44,071 bases of DNA, taken from assembly GCA_902774155.1 (NCBI GenBank), contig CACYHF010000017.1, positions 1 to 44,071 on the forward strand, in the 5' to 3' direction. The translations under genes and the position numbers were made by a program. Source of the DNA: an uncultured Bacteroidia bacterium. Lineage in GTDB: Bacteria; Bacteroidota; Bacteroidia; Bacteroidales; UBA932. The notes below the pieces were generated by a model. It did not search any database and was not told where the DNA came from. It saw nothing but the letters and a program-made list of their open reading frames with translations. Position 1 is the stretch's first letter. Every line of letters begins with the position of its first letter. Positions 26,440-35,389 of the stretch are shown one piece after another.

Positions 26440-27381
26440 ATGAACGCCGTTGTCAAAACCCAATTCCAGCTTCCCGGTCAAGAGTCCAAGTACACGGGAA
26501 AAGTACGCGATGTGTATACCCTCAGCAGTGGTTATCTGGTAATGGTGGCCACCGACCGTATTTCCGCCTTCGATGTGGTACTCCCGGAAGGCATTCCCTG
26601 CAAAGGGCAGGTCCTGAATCAGCTGGCCGCCCAGTTCCTGGATCTCACGGCCGATATCCTTCCCAACTGGAAGGTGGCGGTGCCAGACCCTATGGCCACC
26701 ATCGGCTGGCGCTGCGAGCCGTACAAGGTGGAAATGGTGGTACGCGGCTACCTGGCCGGCCATGCCTGGCGCGAGTACAAGGCCGGTAAACGCAGCCTCT
26801 GCGGCGTTCCCATCCCCGACGGCCTGCGCGAGAACGAGAAACTCCCCCAGCCCATCATCACCCCCACCACCAAGGCGGCCGAAGGGCATGACGAGGATAT
26901 CTCCCGGGAAGAAATCATCGCCCGGGGCATCGTCCCGGCCGATGAATACGAGCAATTGGAGCGCTACACCCTGGCCCTGTTCCAGCGCGGAACGGAAATC
27001 GCCGCCCGCAAAGGCCTCATCCTGGTGGACACCAAGTATGAGTTCGGCAAGAAGGACGGGCAGATCATGCTGATGGACGAAATCCACACCCCCGATTCGT
27101 CGCGTTACTTCATTGCCGAGGGCTATGCGGAGCGCCTGGAGCGCGGTGAACACCCGCGCCAGCTGTCCAAGGAGTTCGTGCGCGAATGGCTTATGGCCAA
27201 CGGTTTCCAGGGACAGGAAGACCAGCAGGTGCCTGAGATGACTCCCGCTGTGGTCCGCGGTATCACGGACCGCTATATCGAACTATACGAAAAATTGAGC
27301 GACACGCCCTTCCAAAAGGCGGAGTGCGAAGACATCCCCGCCCGTATTGAAGCCAATATCCTGCACTTCCTTTCAAAGTAA
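26440..27381 (+). CDS. purC: SAICAR synthase, long type
   Basis: A 313-residue PurC of the long form typical of Bacteroidota and resembling the fungal enzyme. Marks: [80 protein letters not shown] and [11 protein letters not shown]. All active-site blocks look normal. The ATG at 26440 is used; a TTG seven codons earlier overlaps the promoter. It forms a two-gene operon with purB (six bases apart). It duplicates the activity of the short PurC in the diverging operon. Confidence 0.93.
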   Translation: MNAVVKTQFQLPGQESKYTGKVRDVYTLSSGYLVMVATDRISAFDVVLPEGIPCKGQVLNQLAAQFLDLTADILPNWKVAVPDPMATIGWRCEPYKVEMVVRGYLAGHAWREYKAGKRSLCGVPIPDGLRENEKLPQPIITPTTKAAEGHDEDISREEIIARGIVPADEYEQLERYTLALFQRGTEIAARKGLILVDTKYEFGKKDGQIMLMDEIHTPDSSRYFIAEGYAERLERGEHPRQLSKEFVREWLMANGFQGQEDQQVPEMTPAVVRGITDRYIELYEKLSDTPFQKAECEDIPARIEANILHFLSK

Positions 27382-27387
27382 ATACCT

Positions 27388-28683
27388 ATGATAGAGCGCT
27401 ATTCACGCAAAATAATGCGGGACGTATGGACCGAGGAAAACAAGTTCGGCGCCTACCTGGAAGTGGAAATCCTCTCCTGTGAAGCCTGGAGCAAGCTGGG
27501 CGTGATTCCCCCCGAAGATGTAGACAAGATCCGGGCATCGGCCCGCTTTGACGTGGCCCGTATCGGCGAAATTGAGCAGCAGACCCGCCACGACGTGGTG
27601 GCCTTCACCCGTGCCGTGAGCGAAAGCCTGGGTCCGGAGCGCAAATGGGTGCACTACGGTCTCACCTCTACTGATGTGGTAGACACCGCCAACGGTTATC
27701 TGCTCAAGCAGGCCAACTCCATCCTTCTGCAGGACCTGGAGGAATTTCTGGAGGTGCTGCGCCGCCGCGCCCTGGAGTTCAAGGAAACCCCCTGCATCGG
27801 CCGCACGCACGGCATCCACGCCGACATTACCAGCTTCGGCCTCAAATGGGCACTCTGGTATGAGGAGATGCAGCGGAACCTCGCCCGCTTCAAGGCGGCC
27901 GCCGCCGGTGTCGAGGCCGGCAAGATGAGCGGCGCCGTGGGCAATTTTGCCAACATCCCTCCTTTCATTCAGGATTACGTGTGCGGGAAACTGGGCATCG
28001 AATCGGCCCGCATTTCCACGCAGGTATTGCAGCGGGACCGGCACGCCTGTTACGTGGGAACCCTGGCGCTCATCGCTTCCACCTTGGAGCAGATGGCCTT
28101 CGAAGTGCGCAACCTCCAGCGCACCGAGGTCCGTGAGGCCGAAGAAGCCTTCCGAAAGGGGCAGAAGGGCTCCAGCGCCATGCCGCACAAGCGCAACCCC
28201 ATCTCCAGCGAGAACATTTGCGGCTGCGCGCGCGTGATGCGCGGATATATGGCCACGGCCTATGAGAACGTAGCCCTGTGGCACGAGCGGGACATCTCCC
28301 ATTCCAGCACTGAGCGCATCGTGCTGCCGGATGCCACCGAACTGCTGGACTATATGCTCCAGCGCTTCAAGGGCATCCTGGAAAACCTGGTGGTGTACCC
28401 GGAGAATATGCTGGCCAACATCTGGCGCACCCGTGGGGTCATCTTTGCCCAACGCGTAATGAACGCCCTCATTGCCAAAGGTTTATCCCGCGAGCAGGCT
28501 TACGATACGGTGCAGCCCATCGCCATGGAGGCCTGGACGCAGAACAAGGACTACAAGATCTTGCTGGAGGCGTCTCCCGCCGTCATGGGACTCCTGTCCA
28601 ACGCAGAGCTGGACAGCTGCTTCACGCTGGACTACTATTTCAAGAACGTGGACGAGATTTTCTCCCGCGTAGGAATTGCCTAA
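27388..28683 (+). CDS. purB: Adenylosuccinate lyase
   Basis: A 431-residue fumarase-superfamily lyase acting twice in purine synthesis: SAICAR to AICAR and adenylosuccinate to AMP. Marks: [13 protein letters not shown], the catalytic His region [15 protein letters not shown], and the signature [14 protein letters not shown] with [10 protein letters not shown]. The type (MIERYS start, 431 residues) is that common in Firmicutes. It is co-transcribed with the long purC, and its stop overlaps the stop of the converging purA by two bases. Confidence 0.95.
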   Translation: MIERYSRKIMRDVWTEENKFGAYLEVEILSCEAWSKLGVIPPEDVDKIRASARFDVARIGEIEQQTRHDVVAFTRAVSESLGPERKWVHYGLTSTDVVDTANGYLLKQANSILLQDLEEFLEVLRRRALEFKETPCIGRTHGIHADITSFGLKWALWYEEMQRNLARFKAAAAGVEAGKMSGAVGNFANIPPFIQDYVCGKLGIESARISTQVLQRDRHACYVGTLALIASTLEQMAFEVRNLQRTEVREAEEAFRKGQKGSSAMPHKRNPISSENICGCARVMRGYMATAYENVALWHERDISHSSTERIVLPDATELLDYMLQRFKGILENLVVYPENMLANIWRTRGVIFAQRVMNALIAKGLSREQAYDTVQPIAMEAWTQNKDYKILLEASPAVMGLLSNAELDSCFTLDYYFKNVDEIFSRVGIA

Positions 28684-29951
28684 CGGATTACGGTGGCGTC
28701 GCGGTCCGGTCCCACGGATACGATTTTGACCTTAACACCCGTTTCCGCTTCGATAAAGCGGATGTATGCCTTGAAGGCCTCGGGGAAATCCTCGTAGCGG
28801 CGCAGGTTGCTCAGCGGGGTTTTCCAGCCGGGGAATTCTTTGTACACGGGCGTCACGTGGGCACCGCCGTCGTAGGGGAAACTCTCCGTCAGATGATTTC
28901 CGTCTTTGTAGGCCACGGCCACCTTGATGGTGTCGAAATTGTCCATCACGTCGGATTTCATCATAATGAGGTCTGTGACGCCGTTCATCATCACGGTGTA
29001 TTTGAGGGCCACCATATCCAGCCAGCCGGTGCGGCGGGGCCGTCCGGTGGTGGCGCCGTATTCGTGGCCGATGGCACGCAGCTTCTCTCCGTCGGCGTCA
29101 AAGAGCTCCGTGGGGAAAGGGCCGCTGCCCACACGGGTGCAATAGGCCTTGAAGATGCCGTACACGCGGCCTACGCGGGAAGGGGCTACGCCCAGTCCGG
29201 TGCAGACGCCGGCCGATAAGGTATTGGACGAGGTGACAAAGGGATAGGTACCGAAATCGATATCCAGCAGCGAACCCTGCGCACCTTCGGCCAGGATGGG
29301 GGCATGGGCTTTTAAGGCCTCGTTGATATAGACTTCGCTGTCAATGAAAGGGAAACGCTTGAGCTGCTCCACAGCCTGGAACCACTGTTGCTCATACTCC
29401 GTGATGTCGTACCGGAAGTCATATTGTGCCAAAAGACCGAAATGCTTCTGTTTGAGCGCATTGTACTTGTCCTTAAAATCCGGGGAAAGGATGTCCCCCA
29501 CGCGCAGGCCATTTCGGCCCGTCTTGTCCATATAGGTGGGGCCGATGCCCTTGAGCGTGGAACCAATCTTGGACTTTCCCTTGGCGGCCTCACTGGCGGC
29601 GTCCAGCATCCGGTGCGTGGGAAGGATCAGATGGGCGCGTTTGGAAATCTTCAGTTTATCGCCGATGGAGCCCACCCGTTGCTCGATGGCGTGGACTTCC
29701 TCCAGCAGGATTACGGGGTCGATGACCACGCCGTTGCCAATCACATTCACCGTTCCTTCGCGGAAAATGCCGGAAGGAACCGTATGGAGGACGAAGCTGT
29801 CTCCGTCAAAGACCAGCGAATGGCCGGCGTTGGGGCCACCCTGGAAACGGGCCACCACTTTGTAGGACGGTGTTAATACGTCCACTACCTTTCCTTTTCC
29901 CTCATCTCCCCATTGGAGACCCAGTACCACATCCAATTTGTTCTGTTCCAT
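28680..29951 (-). CDS. purA: Adenylosuccinate synthetase
   Basis: A 423-residue enzyme joining aspartate to IMP with GTP, the committed step to AMP. Marks: [67 protein letters not shown] and [10 protein letters not shown]. The single-gene unit has a promoter at 29974-30005 and a short leader. It meets purB tail to tail with interlocking stop codons. Confidence 0.95.
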   Translation of the reverse strand: MEQNKLDVVLGLQWGDEGKGKVVDVLTPSYKVVARFQGGPNAGHSLVFDGDSFVLHTVPSGIFREGTVNVIGNGVVIDPVILLEEVHAIEQRVGSIGDKLKISKRAHLILPTHRMLDAASEAAKGKSKIGSTLKGIGPTYMDKTGRNGLRVGDILSPDFKDKYNALKQKHFGLLAQYDFRYDITEYEQQWFQAVEQLKRFPFIDSEVYINEALKAHAPILAEGAQGSLLDIDFGTYPFVTSSNTLSAGVCTGLGVAPSRVGRVYGIFKAYCTRVGSGPFPTELFDADGEKLRAIGHEYGATTGRPRRTGWLDMVALKYTVMMNGVTDLIMMKSDVMDNFDTIKVAVAYKDGNHLTESFPYDGGAHVTPVYKEFPGWKTPLSNLRRYEDFPEAFKAYIRFIEAETGVKVKIVSVGPDRDATVIR

Positions 29952-29973
29952 GTATTACTGTTCGTTAATCATA

Positions 29974-30005
29974 CAAATGTAGCGATTTTACGGCACTTCT
30001 GCAAC
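29974..30005 (-). promoter_or_regulatory. Promoter of purA
   Basis: Minus strand: GTTG (30005-30002), 20 bases, TACATTTG (29981-29974). Predicted start about 16 bases before the ATG. Confidence 0.65.
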
Positions 30006-30031
30006 AGGGCTGCCGGGTTTGGCCGGGTGTG

Positions 30032-30081
30032 CCGCCTCGGCACAAAAAGGGCATTCTACGGCGTTCTGCTTGCCGAGGCGG
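30032..30081. repeat. 11-bp inverted repeat upstream of purA
   Basis: CCGCCTCGGCA (30032-30042) and TGCCGAGGCGG (30071-30081) are perfect inverted copies 28 bases apart, within the 563-bp non-coding stretch between purA and the WbqC-like gene. No T-run follows on either side. Confidence 0.5.
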
Positions 30082-30100
30082 AGAGGTAACAATGGCCGAT

Positions 30101-30192
30101 GACGGTCTTTGTCGCAAAAAAGGCCGAAAATGCGCGCTCGGCCGTCAAGCTTGACGGTCTTTGTCACGAAAATGGCCGAAAACGCGACAAAG
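30101..30192. repeat. Interlocked direct and inverted repeats in the purA-wbqC gap
   Basis: Two 34-base direct copies start GACGGTCTTTGTC at 30101 and 30153 and agree at 30 of 34 positions. Between them lies a perfect 16-bp palindrome (CCGTCAAGCTTGACGG, 30142-30157). CTTTGTCGC (30107-30115) and GCGACAAAG (30184-30192) are inverted copies centred on that same palindrome. The whole is therefore a two-fold structure around 30149/30150. Only two direct copies and no spacers, so not a CRISPR array. Confidence 0.55.
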
Positions 30193-30260
30193 AACGCAAA
30201 AGGAGGGAGGAGCAAGCGAAGGCGTGGATGTAAACGCTTGAAGCACAGCATAATAGATAA

Positions 30261-30291
30261 TTGACTCCCCACCAAAATAGAGGGGAGTCAA
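30261..30291. terminator. 10-bp hairpin in the purA-wbqC gap
   Basis: TTGACTCCCC (30261-30270) and GGGGAGTCAA (30282-30291) pair perfectly across an 11-base A-rich loop. There is no strong T-tract on either side, so it may be a structural end of the neighbouring repeats instead of a true terminator. Nearest gene upstream on the minus strand is wbqC-like, 220 bases away. Confidence 0.4.
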
Positions 30292-30376
30292 ATCGTTATT
30301 CGTTTGATAATCTTGATGTTACGTCCACGGGACCACCTTACAGATCCCCTTCGTCATCTGGCAGCCCCATTGGCCG

Positions 30377-30482
30377 TGGCAGCTAACAGATTGAATATCA
30401 GTATACTCCGCTATTTTCCTCGTTCAAAAATCGAACGAGGAATAGCATTCAAGAAGTTGGTAATCAGTAAGATAGTTGTCAC
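30377..30482. repeat. 106-bp structured repeat, copy B
   Basis: Starts TGGCAGCTAA (30377-30386) and ends in TAGTTGTCAC, with ends that pair through G-T wobbles. The hairpin TTCCTCGTTC (30416-30425) with GAACGAGGAA (30433-30442) and a 7-base loop lies 39 bases from the left end, exactly as in copy A at 1295-1400. TTGAAT on the left and ATTCAA on the right pair as a further helix. It lies 32 bases beyond the stop of the WbqC-like gene. Confidence 0.7.
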
Positions 30483-30514
30483 AGCCAAGCCTGGCCGTGG
30501 CCACGGAATGGCGG

Positions 30515-31159
30515 CTACAGAGCTTTCAGCCACAAGATGCTGTCGGGGCCTTCGTTAAACAGCAGGTCCAGACAGCTCAGCCCGGGCGTGAAGCCGCCCA
30601 TGCGATCCCGGAAAACCTGGTAGTACGGCCGCGCAAGCCCCAGAGAGTCCAAAACAGCATCCGGTTTCTTAGGATGAATGACAAATCGATAGTCTTCGAG
30701 TGTGGTATCTGGAAGGGAGAACTCCCGCGTGGACTCCAGCTCGCACGCGATACGCATATTATTTAATAGGAAGCGGATGGTAGAAAGATTCAGCTCCCAT
30801 AGGGTGGCGGGCTGTGCCTCCATAAGCGCGAACAAGTCGTCCCGGTAATAATCATAGTAGGCCGATGTCTGGTAGGCGGCATCCAGCGCACGCTCGGTGC
30901 GCAGCACCCAGGGGGTGGAATAATCCACGCGGATATTCCGGATGGCCGATGAGACGCTGTGCACCACCGGCACCTGCAGCATCTGCACACCGTCTCCGGC
31001 CAGGATGTAACAGCGGTTCCGATAGCTTTGCTTCTGGTAGTTTTCGCACGCTTCCAGCAGCACAAGAGACGGCAAAACCCTGTCCGGGGACAGGGTCATA
31101 TCCTTGGCGGCCAGGGCGAACCAGGCCAGGGGAGGGAAGTATGCGGTGGAAAGGAGCAC
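30515..31159 (-). CDS. WbqC-like family protein
   Basis: A 214-residue protein resembling the WbqC family (start LLSTAYFPPLAWFALAA, then ENYQKQSYRNRCYI, LQVPVVHS, and a late YYQVFRDRMGGFTPGLSCLDLLFNEG). Members are found near O-antigen or lipid A genes in Bacteroidota; the reaction is not established. It begins with GTG at 31159, one base overlapping the lpxA TAG, and is the last gene of the gpmI-lpx operon. A cytoplasmic role in envelope glycan synthesis is inferred from context only. Confidence 0.75.
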   Translation of the reverse strand: MLLSTAYFPPLAWFALAAKDMTLSPDRVLPSLVLLEACENYQKQSYRNRCYILAGDGVQMLQVPVVHSVSSAIRNIRVDYSTPWVLRTERALDAAYQTSAYYDYYRDDLFALMEAQPATLWELNLSTIRFLLNNMRIACELESTREFSLPDTTLEDYRFVIHPKKPDAVLDSLGLARPYYQVFRDRMGGFTPGLSCLDLLFNEGPDSILWLKAL

Positions 31160-31956
31160 TAGCGGGAGGGACGCAGCTTGGGAATGATGCCCCGCTTAGA
31201 TGAGCGGATAAAGCGCAAAATGGTATCCCGCTGCTCCGTGGCCGGGAAATTCGCTTCGATGTACTCCACGGCCTGGCTCACGTTCATGCCCTTGAAATAG
31301 ATGGTATCGTAGATGTCCTTGATTTCGTTCACCTGTTCCTCGGTGAATCCCCGGCGCAGCAGGCCCACCCGGTTAACTCCTTCAAATACAACGGGCTCGC
31401 GACCGGCCAGGACATAAGGCGGGACATCCTTGGTAATCTTGGCATAGGCGCCTACAAAAGCGTGGGTGCCAATCCGGGAGAACTGGTGGGTACCGGATTT
31501 GCCGCCGCAAACCGCCCAATCGTCCACATCCGTTTCGCCGGCCAGGCCCGCGTAACTCACAATGATGCAATGCCGGCCGATTTGGCAGTCGTGCGCCACA
31601 TGGGCATAGGACATGATCAGGGTGTCGCTGCCGATGCGTGTGACGCCCTTACCGCTGGCCTTGGTGCCCCGGTTCACGGTGGCGCATTCGCGGATATTCA
31701 CGCGGTCGCCAATCTCCACCCAGGATTCCTCACCTTCAAACTTCAGGTCCTGCGGGATGGCCCCCACCACGGCCCCCGGGAAGATGGTGCAGTCCTGGCC
31801 CATTTTCACGTGGTTGTATACGGAAGCCCCGTTCAGGATGCGGCAGCCGTCGCCAATCTCGGTGTTGGCGTCTACATAGGCGAAGGGTCCTATCTCAATA
31901 TTGTCCCCCAGCTTGGCCGCGGGGTCTACATAAGCAAGCGGATGAATCTTGTTCAT
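31159..31956 (-). CDS. lpxA: UDP-GlcNAc O-acyltransferase LpxA
   Basis: A 265-residue left-handed beta-helix acyltransferase, the first step of lipid A synthesis, moving a 3-hydroxyacyl chain from ACP to UDP-GlcNAc. Hexapeptide repeats run from the N-terminus (IGPFAYVDANTEIGDGC) to about residue 185; the catalytic His is in MSYAHVAHDCQIG, and GTHQFSRIGTHAFVG follows. The C-terminal helical domain ends in SSKRGIIPKL. It follows lpxC by six bases. Confidence 0.95.
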   Translation of the reverse strand: MNKIHPLAYVDPAAKLGDNIEIGPFAYVDANTEIGDGCRILNGASVYNHVKMGQDCTIFPGAVVGAIPQDLKFEGEESWVEIGDRVNIRECATVNRGTKASGKGVTRIGSDTLIMSYAHVAHDCQIGRHCIIVSYAGLAGETDVDDWAVCGGKSGTHQFSRIGTHAFVGAYAKITKDVPPYVLAGREPVVFEGVNRVGLLRRGFTEEQVNEIKDIYDTIYFKGMNVSQAVEYIEANFPATEQRDTILRFIRSSKRGIIPKLRPSR

Positions 31957-31962
31957 ACTGTG

Positions 31963-32802
31963 TTATTTAAGCAAGGATCTCAGCGCTTTGGCCGCCTTGG
32001 TGTTAATGGTGTGGCCGCTTTTATAGGCCGATATCCGGGCGTTGAGGTAGCCGCCAGCCAGGAGTATGTCACCCAGCAGATCCAGCAGTTTGTGGCGGCC
32101 ACATTCGTCGGCGAAATGCAGTACGGGATTCCCCATATAACCTTCGTCGGTGACTACCAGCGCATTGTCCAGGTCTCCGCCCTTGATGAGGTTGTTCTTG
32201 ATCAGCGCTTCAATTTCGCGGAAGAAACAGAAAGTACGGCATACGCCAATCTCGGTAGCGTAGTCTGTCTGAAGGTCCCAGTGGGCGCGCTGGATACCCA
32301 GGACGGGAGAATTGAAGTCCACGGTGACATCGACCGAGGGGGCATCGGCCGGCTCGATCCGGACCCAGGAGCCGCTGCGCGGGTCCTTAACTTCCAGGCA
32401 ATAGGGGATGTCGATGAAGCGGCGCGGCACACCCTGGTCTTCCAGACCGTCCTTCAAGATAGCTTCGCTGTACGGGCGGGCGCTGCCATCCAGGATGGGT
32501 ACTTCCCGGTTGTCCAGCTCGATGAGCGCGTTGTCCACGCCCAGCCCCATGAGGGCACTCAGGATGTGCTCCACCGTCACGGCCTCGGCCCCGTTATGGG
32601 AGAGGGTAGTGCTGCGGGCGGTATTGGTGACAAATTCTGCCAGCGCCTCAACCACAGGTTTATCCTGAAGGTCTATCCGCCGGAAACGGATACCGGTGTT
32701 GGCGGGAGCAGGCAGGAGCATCATGTGGACATAGGTGCCCGTATGGAGCCCCTTGCCCTCGAAGTGGTATGCCTGCTTGATGGTATGCTGGTTCATTTTC
32801 AT
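31963..32802 (-). CDS. lpxC: UDP-3-O-acyl-GlcNAc deacetylase LpxC, without FabZ domain
   Basis: A 279-residue zinc deacetylase, the committed step of lipid A synthesis. Zinc and catalytic residues: His in TVEHILSAL, the pair in [11 protein letters not shown], and the late [11 protein letters not shown]. In most Bacteroidota LpxC is fused to a C-terminal FabZ dehydratase of about 150 residues; here the reading frame stops just after the LpxC domain (ALRSLLK), and lpxA follows at once. The ATG at 32802 overlaps the lpxD stop as ATGA; one at 32796 is possible. A much longer frame upstream runs antisense to function inside lpxD and is rejected. Confidence 0.93.
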   Translation of the reverse strand: MKMNQHTIKQAYHFEGKGLHTGTYVHMMLLPAPANTGIRFRRIDLQDKPVVEALAEFVTNTARSTTLSHNGAEAVTVEHILSALMGLGVDNALIELDNREVPILDGSARPYSEAILKDGLEDQGVPRRFIDIPYCLEVKDPRSGSWVRIEPADAPSVDVTVDFNSPVLGIQRAHWDLQTDYATEIGVCRTFCFFREIEALIKNNLIKGGDLDNALVVTDEGYMGNPVLHFADECGRHKLLDLLGDILLAGGYLNARISAYKSGHTINTKAAKALRSLLK

Positions 32803-33788
32803 TCGGTGGCTGCGCGTTTGAAAAGGGCATAGGCTTTGATGAACTGGCGCGCATCGATCGCAGGCGAGCCATGCAGCACCTGGCCATCCTTGCGGACGTT
32901 GCCGCTCACGCCGCCCTGTGCCAGGACGGTGGTATGGTCGGCAATCTTCAGATGCCCGGCAATGCCCACCTGGCCGGCGAAAATGCAGTATTTGCCCACT
33001 ACCGTGGAGCCGGCGATGCCTGTCTGGGCCGCCATGGCCGTATGGTCGCCGATAATCACGTTGTGCGCAATCATGCACAGGTTGTCAATCCGTACGCCGT
33101 TGCCGATGATGGTGGATTCCATCTGCGCCCGGTCTACGGTGCTGTTAGCGCCAATCTCTACATCGTTGCCAATAATCACATTGCCCAGATGCTCGATTTT
33201 CTCCCAGCTGCCGTCCGGGCGCGGGGCATTGCCGAATCCATCGGCCCCGATGACCACGCCGCTGTGCAGGATCACGTTGTCGCCGATGATCATACCGGGA
33301 TAGATGCGCACGCCGGGATAGAAAATGCAGTTCCGGCCGATGCGGCAGTTGTCGCCGATGAACACCTGTTCGTGGATGACGGTGTTGTCGCCGATCACCG
33401 TGTGCCGTCCCACATAGGAGAAGGCGCCCAGGTACACTTTCTTGCCAAACTTTGTGCTCAGGAACCATCGGGCCCGGAGGCTGCGGTGGCGGCGGGCTTT
33501 CTTCTTTTTCTCGGCCACGTATTTGAGGAGTTCCGCAATGGCGTTATAGGCGTTGTCCACGCGCACCAGCGTGGGAGTCACCGGCTGCTTAGGTTGGAAA
33601 TCCTTGTTTACGATGAGAATGGAAGCCTGGCTGGTATAGACGAAGGGCTCGTACTTGGGGTTGGCGAAAAAGCTCAGCGTTCCCGGTTTGCCATGTTCAA
33701 TCTTGGCAAACTGGGTGGCCCTGGCGTTCTCATCGCCCTCTACCGTGCCTTTCAGCAGTTGGGCTAAAAATTTGGCGGTTAAATCCAT
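32799..33788 (-). CDS. lpxD: UDP-3-O-(3-hydroxyacyl)glucosamine N-acyltransferase LpxD
   Basis: A 329-residue LpxD, adding the second acyl chain in lipid A synthesis. An N-terminal uridine-binding domain ([20 protein letters not shown]), an unusually lysine-rich link ([14 protein letters not shown], about residues 92-105) and a left-handed beta-helix with [24 protein letters not shown] and [14 protein letters not shown], which holds the catalytic His. The ATG at 33788 shares a base with the gpmI stop. Followed by lpxC and lpxA in the usual Bacteroidota order. Confidence 0.94.
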   Translation of the reverse strand: MDLTAKFLAQLLKGTVEGDENARATQFAKIEHGKPGTLSFFANPKYEPFVYTSQASILIVNKDFQPKQPVTPTLVRVDNAYNAIAELLKYVAEKKKKARRHRSLRARWFLSTKFGKKVYLGAFSYVGRHTVIGDNTVIHEQVFIGDNCRIGRNCIFYPGVRIYPGMIIGDNVILHSGVVIGADGFGNAPRPDGSWEKIEHLGNVIIGNDVEIGANSTVDRAQMESTIIGNGVRIDNLCMIAHNVIIGDHTAMAAQTGIAGSTVVGKYCIFAGQVGIAGHLKIADHTTVLAQGGVSGNVRKDGQVLHGSPAIDARQFIKAYALFKRAATE

Positions 33789-35308
33789 TAGATCAAAGGT
33801 TCTGCCGTCATGGCGGCGGGCTGAGGAATCCCCATCAGTTTCAGGATGGTGGGAGCCACGTTGCACAGGGCGCCATCCTTCACTGTTTTCACGGCGTCCC
33901 CGGCGTTGATTACCACAAACTGCACGGTGTTCAGGGAGTGCGCGGTGTTGGGCGTACCGTCGGGGTTCACGGCAAAGTCTGCGTTGCCATGGTCGGCGGT
34001 GAGGAGCACCACGTAGTTGTGCTCGATGGCCTCTTCCACCACGCGGCCCACCAGTTTGTCAATACAGGTGACGGCCTGGGTGATGGAGTTGTAGATGCCG
34101 GTGTGGCCCACCATATCGCCGTTGGCGAAGTTCAGGATGATCATATCCTGTTTCTCGGAGCGGATCTGGTCGATGAGTTTTTCGGCCACTTCCGGAGCGC
34201 TCATCTGGGGCAGGAGGTCATAGGTGGGAACCTTGGGGCTGTTCACCAGGATGCGGTCCTCGTTCTCGAACACGGTCTCACGGCCGCCGTTGAAGAAGAA
34301 GGTCACGTGGGCGTATTTCTCGGTTTCGGCAATGCGCAGCTGGTGCTTGCCGGCCTTGGAAACGGTTTCTCCCAGGGTGTCCTGCACCAGTTCCTTGTCG
34401 AAGAGGATATGGACGCCCTTGAACGAAGCATCGTAGGGGGTGAGGCAGCAATAGTAGAGCGGAATGGTGTGCATGCCTTCTTCCGGCATATCCTGCTGCG
34501 TAAGGACGGAGGTGAGTTCGCGGGCTCTGTCGTTGCGGAAGTTGTAGAAGATGATGGCGTCGCCTTCCTCAATGGTGGCCACGGGCTTGCCGTTCTCCGT
34601 TACCACGATGGGCTTGATGAACTCGTCGGTGATTTCGGCGTCGTAGCTGGCCTGGATGCCTTCCTGGGCCGATTCAAATGCGGCGCCCTTGCCTTCCACC
34701 AGCAGGTCATAGGCCTCTTTCACACGGGCCCAGCGTTTGTCGCGGTCCATGGCGTAGAAGCGGCCGCAGACGGATGCCACCTTGCCGGTGGTTTCGGCCA
34801 TCTTCTCTTCCAGCTCCTTCACGAAGCCCAGACCACTGCGGGGGTCTGTGTCGCGGCCGTCCATGAAGGCGTGGACATAAACTTTGTCCAGGCCCTCTTC
34901 CTTGGCTACGCGCAGGAATTCGTATACGTGATCCAATGAACTGTGCACGCCGCCGTGCGAGGTAAGCCCCATCAGGTGCAGTTTCTTGCCGCTCTGCTTC
35001 ACATAGTCGTAGGCGGCCTTGATCTCCTTGTTCTCCAGCAGCTTGTGCTCCCGGCAGGCAATGTTGATCTTCACCAGGTCCTGGTATACCACGCGACCGG
35101 CACCCAGGTTCATATGACCTACCTCGGAGTTGCCCATCTGGCCGTCCGGCAAACCCACGTATTCGCCGCAGGCCTGCAGGTGGCCATAGGGATACTTTTC
35201 CCGAAGGGCGTCAATGTTGGGGGTGCCCATCGTCCAGATAGCGTTGGAATAGTCGTGGCGGCCTTCGCCCCAACCGTCCAGGATCATCAGTAAAACTTTT
35301 CTTTCCAT
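33788..35308 (-). CDS. gpmI: 2,3-bisphosphoglycerate-independent phosphoglycerate mutase
   Basis: A 506-residue manganese-dependent glycolytic mutase of the alkaline-phosphatase superfamily. Marks: MILDGWGEG near the N-terminus, [20 protein letters not shown] with the phosphorylated Ser, [27 protein letters not shown] and the C-terminal LKLMGI. It leads the operon into lpxD-lpxC-lpxA. Its promoter lies inside the end of tilS, so tilS and gpmI transcription may overlap. Confidence 0.95.
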   Translation of the reverse strand: MERKVLLMILDGWGEGRHDYSNAIWTMGTPNIDALREKYPYGHLQACGEYVGLPDGQMGNSEVGHMNLGAGRVVYQDLVKINIACREHKLLENKEIKAAYDYVKQSGKKLHLMGLTSHGGVHSSLDHVYEFLRVAKEEGLDKVYVHAFMDGRDTDPRSGLGFVKELEEKMAETTGKVASVCGRFYAMDRDKRWARVKEAYDLLVEGKGAAFESAQEGIQASYDAEITDEFIKPIVVTENGKPVATIEEGDAIIFYNFRNDRARELTSVLTQQDMPEEGMHTIPLYYCCLTPYDASFKGVHILFDKELVQDTLGETVSKAGKHQLRIAETEKYAHVTFFFNGGRETVFENEDRILVNSPKVPTYDLLPQMSAPEVAEKLIDQIRSEKQDMIILNFANGDMVGHTGIYNSITQAVTCIDKLVGRVVEEAIEHNYVVLLTADHGNADFAVNPDGTPNTAHSLNTVQFVVINAGDAVKTVKDGALCNVAPTILKLMGIPQPAAMTAEPLI

Positions 35309-35358
35309 ATGTAATGTTTTTTGTATCAGAAAAATACAGCTGCTTTTTAGGCAGCCTG

Positions 35359-35389
35359 CAAAGTTACGAATTTTTTGTGGAAATCCGAA
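35359..35389 (-). promoter_or_regulatory. Promoter of gpmI-lpxDCA
   Basis: Minus strand: TTCG (35389-35386), 19 bases, TAACTTTG (35366-35359). The proximal box is perfect, the distal box weak. It overlaps the last codons of tilS. The leader starts with a GCTGC/GCAGC hairpin. Confidence 0.5.

Noticed and set aside
30101-30186. Possible CRISPR array
   Set aside because: Only two imperfect 34-base copies with an 18-base gap that is itself palindromic; no further repeats and no cas genes.
29988-30275. 95-codon frame on the minus strand upstream of purA
   Set aside because: It covers the repeat-rich region, overlaps the purA promoter area, has no recognisable domain and a biased composition. Non-coding repeats explain it better.
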